Assembly: GCA_964531735.1 (NCBI GenBank)
Contig: CAZHGD010000003.1
Span: forward strand, 71,958 to 135,957
Direction: 5' to 3'
Origin: CAZHGD01 sp964531735
GTDB lineage: Bacteria > Armatimonadota > UBA10988
Length of the DNA stretch: 64,000 nucleotides
The notes below the pieces were generated by a model. The model worked only from the letters and a program-made list of their open reading frames with translations, was not told the DNA's origin and made no database searches. The position numbers and the translations under genes were made by a program. This document shows positions 32,617-41,021 of the stretch, piece by piece (the stretch's first letter is position 1; each line of letters opens with the position of its first letter).

Positions 32617-35600
32617 CGACGCAGTGTCCGTCACGGCTGTTCGGCCTTGCCTTGCAGCAACTGCTCCGCAAACGTTCTCGCCGCTGCACTATCGCCCAGC
32701 GCCCTAACGCACTCCTCGACGCTGATCGCCTCCTCTGACCAGTTCGTATTGGTGACCGGGTCGCTGCCGCCGATGATCACGGGCCGATAGGCGCGCAGCA
32801 AGGGTAACAGCGCCTTGGCGTCACACGGAGGAGCGCAGGCCCAAGCGCCGTCTATCCCGAAGCCGAGCACCCGACCTGGCTCAAGCCACTCGGCCTTGGT
32901 CAGGCCCTGCGTCCCGTGCAGCAGTAGGCGGTCGTATTCGGCGCTGCGTACCTTGCTGGTCTGAACGTATCGCGGTGGGGCCATCCGGAGTCCAGTCTGG
33001 ACGTCCCACAGACCCAGTTCGAGCACCGGGCCGCGCCGGTTCGGGTGGTCGGCCGATCGTTCGCACCTCGACACCGAAGCCATCCAGCGCTGGTCAGGAC
33101 TGAAGAAGATGGCGTCAAAGGCGACGTTGCCGGTCAGTTCCCTGATGACCCGCCATTGGGCGACACTGATGACGCATCCGGCCCCGGTGACGAGCAGATC
33201 GCCGTGCGGCGAGACCTGCAGGAGCCGACTGGACGTTGGCAGACACAGCGGCTGGCCCCACGGTGCACCAGTCCTGGTATCTGCCAGCCGGACCGTGCGA
33301 TCCTCGGAGATCGCCGCGAACCACGTGCCATCGGGCGCGAAAACCGGCGAGAAAACGCGGTCCTGATACTCGAGTGGCTGGCCGATCGCCTGCCCGGTAG
33401 CCGTGTCGAACAGGACGGCGACCGACGGCGAGCCGGCATCCGGGCGGGTAGACCAGTGCCCATAGCTGACGGCGATCCGTTGGCCGTCGGCGGTGAAGCA
33501 ATGCCCAGTGACGAACGTACGGTGCTTCCGGATGAGCGCCTGCGCCTCCGGTTGGGGAACCAGCGGCGTCGGGTGCGAGTGGTGACCGGGAGCTAGGTCG
33601 AGTATCGATGCCTCGCCACTGCACAAGCGCTCTGTCACCAGGCGGTACGCCGGAGCAGGCGGGCCGGGCCGTGGCACGGCAGCCGGTTGGCTCGGTACGG
33701 CCAGTGGCCGAACTGACAGACTGTCTCGCGACCAGACACGGACGTGCCCGTCGCCACCAGCCAGGGCGAGCCATCGACCAGACGGGTCCAGGTCGGCGTA
33801 CCGGACGGCTACGGGCAGCGAGATGGCGACGTCGAGCGCGTTGCCGAGCTGCCCCATTACCACCTTGGTCGGTCCCTGCCGAGTCACCCACGCCGAGCCG
33901 TCCTGACTGAGCGCCAGCAGTTCCCGCGCGGCGTCGTTGCGCCAAAGCTGCTGCGTGAGTACGCCAGTGCGGAGCTCGTGAAGATAGCCGTTCGTGGCGC
34001 TGACCACCACCACGCGCTTGCCGTCAGCGCTGATTGCCTTGAACCGGCAGCCATCGGCGAGGTCAAGGGAGCCCGTGGTCTCTGTGTGCGGGTCGAGCCA
34101 CCACAGCTTGCGGTGGCCAACCGTCTCGTCTGCGTCGGGGTCGGCAGGCAGGAGACCTACTGGAACAGAGCTCGTGCGCACTGCCGGATGGCCCGCACAG
34201 TCACAGTCGTCGGTGGCGTCGCCCGCCTCAAGCATGACGATGACGCCGTGTGCGCCGGCCACAAAGACCTCGGGTGCGGGCATGATCGCCTGGAGCGACG
34301 GTTGCTCAATGTCAAGCGACGTGCCCAGGCGGTACCATGTGGCCATGCCCTGGTCGTGGATGTCGAACACTCCGAGCAAGGGCGGATCAGTCGATACGAC
34401 AGTCCTGATCTCCGAACCCGCGCCCGGGGGCACTTGACCTTCTGCAGACTCGTCGCCAAGCCCGGCGACGCGCTTCCAGCACCCGTGACCCAGTGCGAAC
34501 ACCTGGGTCCGCCGGAAGCCGCTGCCCCACGTCCGGCCGCTGTGCTCCACAATGCAGTCAGCCAAGGGCCAGGCAAGGTTGAGTACGCCCAGCTCAATGT
34601 CATCGGAGACGACGACGGCTCGCTCGTCGGCCAGAAACTGCCAAGTGTAGACGCACGCTCTGCTGCCAAACGCCTGCCGGGTGGCCAAGGCCACTGCCTG
34701 GCCGTCGGGACGGAAGGCGAGATGATCGACCGGCGTCTTGCCTCCTCGTCTGAGGACGCGACGTTCGCCGCTCTCCAGGTCAGTAACGAAGACGCTGCCG
34801 TCGTCGCAACCCGTGGCGAGAAATCGGCCGCAAGGCGAAAACGCCATGGCGGTGACGTAGCTATCATGAACCAGAAGCCGCTGTGGCAGGCACAGTGTGC
34901 CACTGGCTGCCAGGCTGTAGGCGAGTTGAGCCGCCAGCGGGTTCTCGGCGTCGATCTCCAGTGCTCGCACCGCGTGCCCCAAAGCCTGCGCCTCTTCTCC
35001 TCCGTGCGCCAAGCGCAGTGCGGCAGCGGCTTCCGATTGGGCCGCCAGGCGGAGTGCGCCCGCACGTTCAGTGCGTGCCTTGAGGCCGGCAACGGCAGCC
35101 ACTGCAGCAAGCAGGCCAACGAGCACCAGCCACCGCACCAGGGAGCGACGGGCACGCCGCTCCCGCTCGAGCTGCGCGAGCCTGTGCCGTTGCACCAAGT
35201 CGTCGAGCGGCACGCCCATCAGGCCGGCGATCAGCTTGAGTGTGCCGTGCTCGATCACCGCGCGGCAGGCAGGTTGTCTGCGCTCGCTGGCCCGCATCTC
35301 GCGGGTCGCTCGAGTGTCGTGCAAACGCACATCGGCGGCGATGGGCTCCGCGACGCGCAGCTCCGGACAGAAGCACTCGGGCGGCTCGCCGTCGACGATA
35401 AGCGTCAGAATGCGATCGCCGCGGCCCAGCTCCTGGCCGAAGTACCTGACCTCTTCGTTCACCCACGGCGAACCAGCCGACCTGGGCGAGGCAATGACGA
35501 TGAGGAAACGCGACAGACGAAGGGCTTCGGTGAGGCGGCCGTGAAGGCTTGGGCTGGCGGCCAGATCGGTCTCATCACGGAAGACCGGCGTGAGGCGCTC

Positions 35601-36022
35601 GGCGATCAGGTGGCCGTCGGGGGTGCGGCGGTGCTGGTATCCGCCCGGTATGGCGAATGCCTCGATCTGGCCATGGAGCCAAGTGGCCCACTCGATGTGG
35701 TCGCGATCGCCATCGCCGCGGAAGGCGCGGTTGTCCAGGTGCGCATAGCTGATGAAGGCCCAGTAGGCGTACTGTCCCTCATCGTCAGAGCCTCCAACCC
35801 GCACTTCGGCCATGCGACCACCCCGCACGCATCGCGTCTGGCTACCGGCACGGCCTGACACGACCGGATGGCTGGCTCACTTCGCGGCCTTAGCCTCCGG
35901 TGGCCTGTGCAGCCGGTAGCAACACGACGGCATGGTATGGAGATCGACACTAAGCCGCAGTGTCCTTCTGGATGGGAGGTGATCCAAACACAGGCGGCTC
36001 GCAGGTGTCAGTGGCAGTGCCT
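32617..36022. mobile_element. Single-gene inserted cassette carrying TIR-TM-WD40
   Basis: The 3,406 bases between the two 44-bp direct repeats contain one complete gene and about 210 bases upstream of it. No integrase, transposase or tRNA lies inside. Three 60-base stretches I counted here have 42, 40 and 39 G+C; a stretch at 29041-29100 outside has 46. The arrangement fits site-specific insertion into the 3' end of the phosphorylase gene, with the end restored. A tandem gene duplication later replaced in its middle is the main alternative. Confidence 0.65.
32631..35813 (-). CDS. TIR domain - transmembrane - WD40 repeat protein
   Basis: A 1060-residue protein. Residues 17-165 form a TIR-type domain: YAYWAFISYAHLDNRAF, LTPVFRDETDLAASPSLHG, FLIVIASPRSAGSPWVNEEVR. 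Glu120/Glu121 in the WVNEE motif are candidates for the NAD-cleaving residue. A transmembrane helix (about 226-244) is followed by an Ala/Leu-rich helical stalk (about 247-300) like those of STAND-type proteins. Degenerate WD40 blades fill about 310-1000, for example AMAFSPCGRFLATGCDDGSV, LDPSGRWLALAGGDGHVRVW and FAPDGTWFAAISEDRTVRL. TIR domains in bacteria commonly act as NAD+-depleting immune effectors, and the propeller would sense a ligand. The start is the Met at 35813, where the TIR domain begins naturally. It is alone in its cassette. Confidence 0.87.
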   Translation of the reverse strand: MAEVRVGGSDDEGQYAYWAFISYAHLDNRAFRGDGDRDHIEWATWLHGQIEAFAIPGGYQHRRTPDGHLIAERLTPVFRDETDLAASPSLHGRLTEALRLSRFLIVIASPRSAGSPWVNEEVRYFGQELGRGDRILTLIVDGEPPECFCPELRVAEPIAADVRLHDTRATREMRASERRQPACRAVIEHGTLKLIAGLMGVPLDDLVQRHRLAQLERERRARRSLVRWLVLVGLLAAVAAVAGLKARTERAGALRLAAQSEAAAALRLAHGGEEAQALGHAVRALEIDAENPLAAQLAYSLAASGTLCLPQRLLVHDSYVTAMAFSPCGRFLATGCDDGSVFVTDLESGERRVLRRGGKTPVDHLAFRPDGQAVALATRQAFGSRACVYTWQFLADERAVVVSDDIELGVLNLAWPLADCIVEHSGRTWGSGFRRTQVFALGHGCWKRVAGLGDESAEGQVPPGAGSEIRTVVSTDPPLLGVFDIHDQGMATWYRLGTSLDIEQPSLQAIMPAPEVFVAGAHGVIVMLEAGDATDDCDCAGHPAVRTSSVPVGLLPADPDADETVGHRKLWWLDPHTETTGSLDLADGCRFKAISADGKRVVVVSATNGYLHELRTGVLTQQLWRNDAARELLALSQDGSAWVTRQGPTKVVMGQLGNALDVAISLPVAVRYADLDPSGRWLALAGGDGHVRVWSRDSLSVRPLAVPSQPAAVPRPGPPAPAYRLVTERLCSGEASILDLAPGHHSHPTPLVPQPEAQALIRKHRTFVTGHCFTADGQRIAVSYGHWSTRPDAGSPSVAVLFDTATGQAIGQPLEYQDRVFSPVFAPDGTWFAAISEDRTVRLADTRTGAPWGQPLCLPTSSRLLQVSPHGDLLVTGAGCVISVAQWRVIRELTGNVAFDAIFFSPDQRWMASVSRCERSADHPNRRGPVLELGLWDVQTGLRMAPPRYVQTSKVRSAEYDRLLLHGTQGLTKAEWLEPGRVLGFGIDGAWACAPPCDAKALLPLLRAYRPVIIGGSDPVTNTNWSEEAISVEECVRALGDSAAARTFAEQLLQGKAEQP

Positions 36023-36066
36023 GCCCTACAGCGCCAGCGCCGCCCGCGCCGCGACGCCGATCAGCC
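36023..36066 (-). repeat. 44-bp direct repeat, right copy (attR-like), inside phosphorylase gene end
   Basis: This copy forms the true 3' end of the phosphorylase gene: the last 12 codons, the TAG stop (36028-36026) and three further bases. The gene stays intact across it. Confidence 0.9.
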
Positions 36067-36787
36067 GCTCGCGGATCGGCGCCCGGGTGAAGTCGCGCAC
36101 GTCCCATTCGGCGCCGCTGACGTCGTCACCTGCGTAGAGGATGACCCCCAGCGGCACCTGGCGGAACTGCGCCACGGCGAGCAGGCTGGCGGCTTCCATT
36201 TCCACCGTCAGGCAGCCTTCGGCGCGGCGCCGGCGGATGCGCTCCGGCGTCTCGCGGTAGACCGCGTCGGTGGTCCAGGTCTTGGCCACCAGCGGGTCGA
36301 AGCCTTGCTGCCGCAGCGAGCGCTCGACCGCGGCCACTACCGCCGGATCGGCGGTGACCTCGCGGCTGGGCGGCAGATAGTGGAACGAGGTGCCTTCGTC
36401 ACGCACCGCGCGGTCGGGGATGATCAGGTGGCCACCCACGATGTCGCGGTCGAGCACGCCACAACCGCCGGTCAGGATGAACCGGCGGCAGCCCAGGGCA
36501 ATCAGCTCCTCCAGCCGCGCCGCCGACAGCGGGCCGCCCACGCCGGGGTTGTGTAGGGCCACGCGCTGCCCGTCGAGGTCCAGTTCGTAGACCGGCCACG
36601 GACCGAGGCCGGTGTCGCACTCGAAGATGACCTGGGTGCGCCCGGTGGCGGCCAGGTGCGCCACGGCTTCCGGCAGGATCGCCAGGACGCAGGCTGCGGG
36701 CATGTCGCGTGGCGACAGCAGGTTCGCCGGCTCGATCAGGGCCGGCACGGTGGGGTCGTATTCGGTCAGCGGCAGGTCGGCGAACAT
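36026..36787 (-). CDS. Nucleoside phosphorylase family protein (PNP/UDP type)
   Basis: A 253-residue phosphorylase or nucleosidase. Family features are the phosphate/ribose-binding core ALHNPGVGGPLSAARLEELI, FILTGGCGVLD, the loop SFHYLPPSREV and the ribose-binding signature CLTVEMEAASLLAVAQF near residue 190, with its Glu-Met-Glu. Relatives cleave purine or uridine nucleosides with phosphate for salvage; the exact base is not clear. The Met at 36787 starts the recognisable fold. The 3' end carries the right copy of the 44-bp repeat, making this gene the apparent integration target of the TIR-WD40 cassette. Confidence 0.85.
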   Translation of the reverse strand: MFADLPLTEYDPTVPALIEPANLLSPRDMPAACVLAILPEAVAHLAATGRTQVIFECDTGLGPWPVYELDLDGQRVALHNPGVGGPLSAARLEELIALGCRRFILTGGCGVLDRDIVGGHLIIPDRAVRDEGTSFHYLPPSREVTADPAVVAAVERSLRQQGFDPLVAKTWTTDAVYRETPERIRRRRAEGCLTVEMEAASLLAVAQFRQVPLGVILYAGDDVSGAEWDVRDFTRAPIRERLIGVAARAALAL

Positions 36788-36915
36788 GGTGGCCTCGGCG
36801 GGCAGGTGCTCAGTAGTCTGGTCACCGGTGGTTGTCGGCGCCGGCGGTCGATCCTCCCGGCAGGTTCGGTCGGACCGGCTACGAACCAGCGCCATGACAT
36901 CGGAGCCCGGACCGG

Positions 36916-37791
36916 ATGATCATCGACATTCACACCCATTCGCTCATGCTGCACGACCCGCGCCAACGGGCCATCTCGCGCTGGACCAGTCCCGAGGAGC
37001 TGCTGGCCATGTGGGCTGACCTGGGCATCGCCAAGGGCGTGGTGCTGCCGCTGGTCCACCACGAAATCGGCACCGTCCTGCAGACGACCGAGAACGTGCT
37101 GGACATCTACAACCGCTGGCCCGACCGCGTGATCCCGTTCTGCAACCTGGACGCGCGCTGGAACTTCAACCGCGCCGATGCCGACTACACGCCGGTGTTG
37201 GAGCACTACCAGGCGCTGGGCTGCAAGGGCTTCGGCGAGTTCGTCAGCAACCTGTGGTGGGACGATGACCGCGTGCTCAACCTGCTCTCGCACGTCGAAC
37301 GGGTCGGCCTGCCGCTGCTGTTCCACGTGGCCAGCCAGGAGCGCGGTCAGTACGGCCTGATCGATGACTGGCGGCTGTCCAAGCTGGAGCTGGTCCTGGG
37401 CAAGTTCCCGCGCTTGCAGTTCATTGCCCATTCGATGGGCATCTGGTCCAACCTCAGCGGCGACGCGACCGAGGCCAACTGGATGGGCTATCCGACCGGC
37501 CCGGTGACGCCCGGCGGCCGGCTGCCCGAGCTGTTGCGCCGCTACGACAACCTGTGGTGCGACATCTCCGCGGGCAGCGGCAACAACGCACTGGTGCGCG
37601 ACCGCGAGTTCGGCTATGCGTTCCTGCAGGAGTTCGCCGACCGCATCCTGTTCGGCACCGACATCTGCGGACCGGGGCAGGAAGTGCCGCAAGTGGACAC
37701 GGTCAACGCGGCGCTGGCCAGCGGCGTGCTCAGCCCGGCCAACTACGAGAAGATCTGCTGGCAGAACGCCACGGCGCTGCTGGGGCTGTAG
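36916..37791 (+). CDS. Amidohydrolase family 2 (TIM-barrel metal hydrolase)
   Basis: A 291-residue metal-dependent hydrolase or decarboxylase of the amidohydrolase-2 group. The HxH metal motif is IDIHTHS at residues 4-9. A His at LLFHVAS (about 139), another at FIAHSMG (about 175) and an Asp in FGTDICGPG (about 255) complete the site. These proteins act on lactones, carboxylated rings or cyclic amides. GGAG lies nine bases before the ATG. The gene diverges from the phosphorylase across 128 bases. No partner genes reveal the substrate. Confidence 0.87.
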   Translation: MIIDIHTHSLMLHDPRQRAISRWTSPEELLAMWADLGIAKGVVLPLVHHEIGTVLQTTENVLDIYNRWPDRVIPFCNLDARWNFNRADADYTPVLEHYQALGCKGFGEFVSNLWWDDDRVLNLLSHVERVGLPLLFHVASQERGQYGLIDDWRLSKLELVLGKFPRLQFIAHSMGIWSNLSGDATEANWMGYPTGPVTPGGRLPELLRRYDNLWCDISAGSGNNALVRDREFGYAFLQEFADRILFGTDICGPGQEVPQVDTVNAALASGVLSPANYEKICWQNATALLGL

Positions 37792-37842
37792 CCGTAGCGA
37801 CGGCCGGGGCGCGGACCTCAGCACCCCGGCCGTCGAGTCGGC

Positions 37843-38844
37843 CTACTTCGCCTGGGCCACCAAGGCCACGTCGTCGAAGTCCGCCTCGGCGCCCTGGCCG
37901 TTGACCGCCAAGGCCAAGGTCACTTTGGTCGCCTCGGGGAACTTGGTGGTGTCGAGGGTGCCGGTGACCTGCGTCCACTGGCCGGGCTGGCCGGCGGCCG
38001 GGAACTCCATCTGGCCGAGCCAGGCGTTGTCGCTGGCGTAGTCGAACTTGATCAGCGCGCTGCCGCTGACCAGGCGGACCCAGCCGCTCAGCGTCCAGGT
38101 CTTCTTGCGGTCCAAGTCCTGGGGCTCGCCGTAGACCACCAGCCAGCTTTGGTCGCACTTCAGCTTGATGCCGCGCACGCCGCTGCGGGCCGCATCGGCG
38201 GTCCAGGTGACCACCGGCTTCTCGTTCTCCGGATTGGCCACCGCCCAGCTCGTCGGCATGGTGCCGAGGCCCACCTCGAAGCTGCTGTTCGGCTGCAAGC
38301 CGCCGTCTGCCAGCTTCGGCACCTCGTAGAGCCCGACCTCGTCGAACCAGGCCTGGCCGTCGCCGGCCATGACCACGGCGAAGCCGACGAAGTTGGCCTC
38401 GGGGAACTTGGTCGGGTCGTCCACCAGCCGGATCTCGCGCCAGTCGCCGGCCTCGGCGTTGACCGCGCCGATGTTGTACTCGCCGACCCACTGGTCGTCT
38501 TTGAAGTAGTCGAACTTGACCAGCGCCTGTCCGTCGCCCTGGTACTTGACCTGCCCGCCGGCGAGGTAGCTGCTGGCCGCCTTGCGCGCGGTCTTGGCGC
38601 AGCCGGCCACGGCCCATTCGCACTTGCCTTTGATGGTCAGGCACTTGGCGCTCTTGTAGCCCGGCGCCACCAGGGACGGTTTGGCGGCGCTGCCCTCGTT
38701 GGTGACGAAGAACCAGCCTTCCGGCAGCCCGTTGTCACCGGCCGCGACCTCGAAGCCCGGGCTCGGCACCAGGTTCTGGGGCGCCTGCGCCCAGACCGGA
38801 ATCGACAGCAGACCGACCACCCCCAGGACCGCACAGAGACGCAT
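37843..38844 (-). CDS. Secreted protein with two carbohydrate-binding-like beta sandwiches
   Basis: A 333-residue exported protein with the signal peptide MRLCAVLGVVGLLSIPVWAQ. Two similar jelly-roll units follow (about 25-175 and 180-333). Each begins NLVPSPGFEVAAG or GLQPNSSFEVGLG and ends with a VTLALAVNG or GFAVVMAGDG strand and a final FDDVALV or FDEVGLYEV. This is the pattern of CBM4/9-like modules that bind polysaccharide. No catalytic domain is attached. GGGAGG precedes the ATG at a good distance. It probably tethers or delivers other hydrolases to glycan. Confidence 0.8.
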   Translation of the reverse strand: MRLCAVLGVVGLLSIPVWAQAPQNLVPSPGFEVAAGDNGLPEGWFFVTNEGSAAKPSLVAPGYKSAKCLTIKGKCEWAVAGCAKTARKAASSYLAGGQVKYQGDGQALVKFDYFKDDQWVGEYNIGAVNAEAGDWREIRLVDDPTKFPEANFVGFAVVMAGDGQAWFDEVGLYEVPKLADGGLQPNSSFEVGLGTMPTSWAVANPENEKPVVTWTADAARSGVRGIKLKCDQSWLVVYGEPQDLDRKKTWTLSGWVRLVSGSALIKFDYASDNAWLGQMEFPAAGQPGQWTQVTGTLDTTKFPEATKVTLALAVNGQGAEADFDDVALVAQAK

Positions 38845-39000
38845 GACAACCTCCCGTGAACCAACCGACAGCGAAGCCCGTGTGGGGCCGCAGTGACGCC
38901 GGCACGCCCAGGGCGGGTCGTGCCGCGGTACGCTTGCCTGAGTCAAACGGTGTACATATGCCCAGCGGGCACCGGCGTCAAACCGACCGGCGGGCCGTCC

Positions 39001-39972
39001 TCAGGCCGGCGTGGCGAACAGCCCGTCGGTGGCGGAGGCCGGAGCGGCTTCCGGGCTCTCCAGGGCAAAGCGCACCGCGGCCTCGATGCGCTCGTCGGTG
39101 GCGGCGGCAATGGCGGCTGCGCCGGCCTCATCCAGCAGACCGTCGGCGCGGAGCCGGGCGGCGGTGATCGCCAGCGGGTCGTGGGCCGCCCACTCCTGCT
39201 CCTCGTCTCGCGTGCGGTAGGGCCGCTCGGAGTCGCCCTTCGAGTGGCCGAAGGTGCGGTAGGTCTTGGCCTCCAGCAACGTCGGCCCGCCGCCGGCGCG
39301 GGCGCGCTCCACCGCGGTCACCGCGGCGTCGTAGACGGCGTCGAGGTCGTTGCCGTCGACCACCTGGCCGGGCATGCCATAGCCTGCGGCGCGATCGGCC
39401 ACGTTGGCCACCGGCGAGGTCTGCTTGATGTGCGTGCCCATGGCGTAGAGGTTGTTCTCGCACACGTAGACGATGGGCAGGTGCCAGGCGGCGGCGACGT
39501 TGACCGCTTCGTGAAACGCGCCCTGGCCGGTGGCGCCGTCGCCGAAGAAGGCCACCACCACCTGCGACTCGTGCCGGTGCGCAATGGCCAGGGCGGCGCC
39601 GGTGGCGATGGGCAGACCGCCGGCGGTGATGCCGTTGCTGCCCAGAAAGCCGATCTCGTAGGCGGCCACGTGCTGGCTGCCGCCGCGGCCCAGGCTGTAG
39701 CCGGTGACCTTGCCGAACAGCTCGGCCATGAGCTTGTCGACGCAGCCGCCCTTGGCGATCAGGTGCCCGTGGCCGCGGTGCGTGCTGCTGACCTGGTCAT
39801 CGGGTCGCAAGGCGGCGCAGATGCCGGCGGCCGAGGCTTCCTGGCCGCAGCAGGCGTGCGCCGTGCCCTTGATGTGCCCCTGGCCGAAGAGCTCCATCAG
39901 GCGCTCGTCGAAGCGGCGAATCAGGTGCATGACCCGATACCAGTGCAGACGCTGAGACGGCTCGAGCGGCAT
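39001..39972 (-). CDS. Thiamine-diphosphate dehydrogenase E1 component, alpha subunit
   Basis: A 323-residue E1-alpha subunit of the pyruvate/acetoin/2-oxoacid dehydrogenase type, which decarboxylates a 2-oxo acid or acetoin with thiamine diphosphate. Family features are GQEASAAGICAALRPDDQV, STHRGHGH, the TPP motif beginning GDGATGQGAFHEAVNVAA and ending VCENN, and the phosphorylation-loop-like YRTFGHSKGDSERPYRT. It needs an E1-beta partner, E2 and E3, none of which lie nearby, so it is an orphan subunit here. AGGAGG is nine bases before the ATG. It diverges from rpmB with only 68 bases between start codons. Confidence 0.92.
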   Translation of the reverse strand: MPLEPSQRLHWYRVMHLIRRFDERLMELFGQGHIKGTAHACCGQEASAAGICAALRPDDQVSSTHRGHGHLIAKGGCVDKLMAELFGKVTGYSLGRGGSQHVAAYEIGFLGSNGITAGGLPIATGAALAIAHRHESQVVVAFFGDGATGQGAFHEAVNVAAAWHLPIVYVCENNLYAMGTHIKQTSPVANVADRAAGYGMPGQVVDGNDLDAVYDAAVTAVERARAGGGPTLLEAKTYRTFGHSKGDSERPYRTRDEEQEWAAHDPLAITAARLRADGLLDEAGAAAIAAATDERIEAAVRFALESPEAAPASATDGLFATPA

Positions 39973-39986
39973 TTGGAGCGGCCTCC

Positions 39987-40015
39987 TTGCCACAACCCGC
40001 GTCGTATGATAGCAT
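39987..40015 (+). promoter_or_regulatory. Promoter of rpmB
   Basis: TTGCCA (39987-39992), a 17-base spacer and TAGCAT (40010-40015), with TGA directly before the -10 as an extended element. It starts the rpmB message about 20 bases before the ATG. Confidence 0.65.
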
Positions 40016-40040
40016 AGCGCTTCGCACCGAGGAGCAACCG

Positions 40041-40232
40041 ATGGCACGGATCTGCGCGATCTGCGGCAAAGAGCCGCGGGTCGGACACAATGTAAGCCAC
40101 TCGGAACGCAAGACCAAGCGCCTGTTTCGGCCGAACCTGCAGCGTATCCGCATCGTCCTGAAGGGCGAAGTGACGCGCGAGCTCGTCTGCACGAGCTGCA
40201 TTCGTGCCAACAAGGTGACTCGCGTCGCCTAG
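40041..40232 (+). CDS. rpmB: 50S ribosomal protein L28
   Basis: A 63-residue ribosomal protein of the large subunit. The start MARICAICGKEPRVGHNVSH and RTKRLFRPNLQ-type core are L28 hallmarks. Two CxxC-type pairs (CAIC and CTSC) form the zinc-binding version. AGGAG lies upstream of the ATG. It has its own promoter and is followed by a terminator hairpin, so it is a single-gene unit. Confidence 0.97.
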   Translation: MARICAICGKEPRVGHNVSHSERKTKRLFRPNLQRIRIVLKGEVTRELVCTSCIRANKVTRVA

Positions 40233-40258
40233 CGGCCCGAAGCTTATTGTTTGCCGCG

Positions 40259-40281
40259 AGACCGCCCCTGGTGGGCGGTCT
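40259..40281 (+). terminator. Intrinsic terminator after rpmB
   Basis: AGACCGCCC-CTGGT-GGGCGGTCT is a 9-bp perfect stem with a 5-base loop, followed by TCTGCGTTT. It lies 26 bases past the rpmB stop. Confidence 0.75.
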
Positions 40282-40312
40282 TCTGCGTTTGGGCCGTACT
40301 CAGGGGCCCCGC

Positions 40313-40951
40313 GTGGCTGACGCCGTCACGAGCTGGATCGAGCATGGCCTGTTGCAGGTGGTGCACCACCTGAGCGGCGAAGGCTGGGTGGACCAGACGG
40401 CTGAGAGTCTGGCCGTGGTGCTGCCGCCGGTCACCGGTCTGGTGCGTCTGTGGGGCCACTTCGACACCGCGCGCGCGGCCGGCTTCGCCGCCGCGTTGCA
40501 ACAGCCGCAGCTCCGCGCGGCCACGCGCGCCGCCGCCGTCGAGTTCTGTGCGTGGCCGTCGGCCACCGTGGCCGGTGTCCTGCGCCGCGCCGAAGCCGAC
40601 GCCGTGGCCGAGCCCTGGCGCTCGCGTCTGCCCGAAGACCTGCTGACCGACGTGGCCGACCGTGTTGCCGTGGCCTGGGCGCTGCACCAGCCCGAGGCGC
40701 TGGCCCAGGTCTACGAGCGCCTCTACACCCGCCGTGGCCGCCGGCCCATCGCCAGCGGACTCTGGCAGCAGGCCATCAGCACCGAGGCCGCCCGCCGCAC
40801 GCTACTGCCGCCCGCCGCCCACCTGCCCGCCGGCGACACGGCCGAATGGGTCAAGCAGGCCCACTGGGGCCTGACGGCGGCGCAGCGCGCCCGCGCCAGC
40901 CTCGCCCTCGCCGCCGCGGCGTGGGCTGAAGAGGAACCTGCCGGCCGATGA
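40313..40951 (+). CDS. Hypothetical helical protein
   Basis: A 212-residue protein I do not recognise. It is Ala/Arg/Leu-rich and probably all helical, with amphipathic segments such as ATRAAAVEFCAWPSATVAGVL and no signal peptide or membrane helix. The GTG at 40313 was chosen because it lies just beyond the rpmB terminator with GGGG nearby; open frame before it runs through the terminator. Codon pattern matches its neighbours, so it is likely real. Confidence 0.5.
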   Translation: MADAVTSWIEHGLLQVVHHLSGEGWVDQTAESLAVVLPPVTGLVRLWGHFDTARAAGFAAALQQPQLRAATRAAAVEFCAWPSATVAGVLRRAEADAVAEPWRSRLPEDLLTDVADRVAVAWALHQPEALAQVYERLYTRRGRRPIASGLWQQAISTEAARRTLLPPAAHLPAGDTAEWVKQAHWGLTAAQRARASLALAAAAWAEEEPAGR

Positions 40952-41021
40952 TGAACGGCCCGGTGGTCCGGGGGCGGCCGAGGGCCACAGCGGCCCACGC
41001 CGCCCGCCCGAAGGAGCGGTG

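Noticed and set aside
38941..38946. TTGACT on the minus strand as -35 of the CBM-like protein gene
   Set aside because: No acceptable -10 hexamer occurs at 16 to 18 bases; the region there is G+C-rich.
40005..40010. TATGAT as the rpmB -10 box
   Set aside because: It is only 12 bases from TTGCCA. TAGCAT at 40010-40015 has a 17-base spacer and an upstream TGA.
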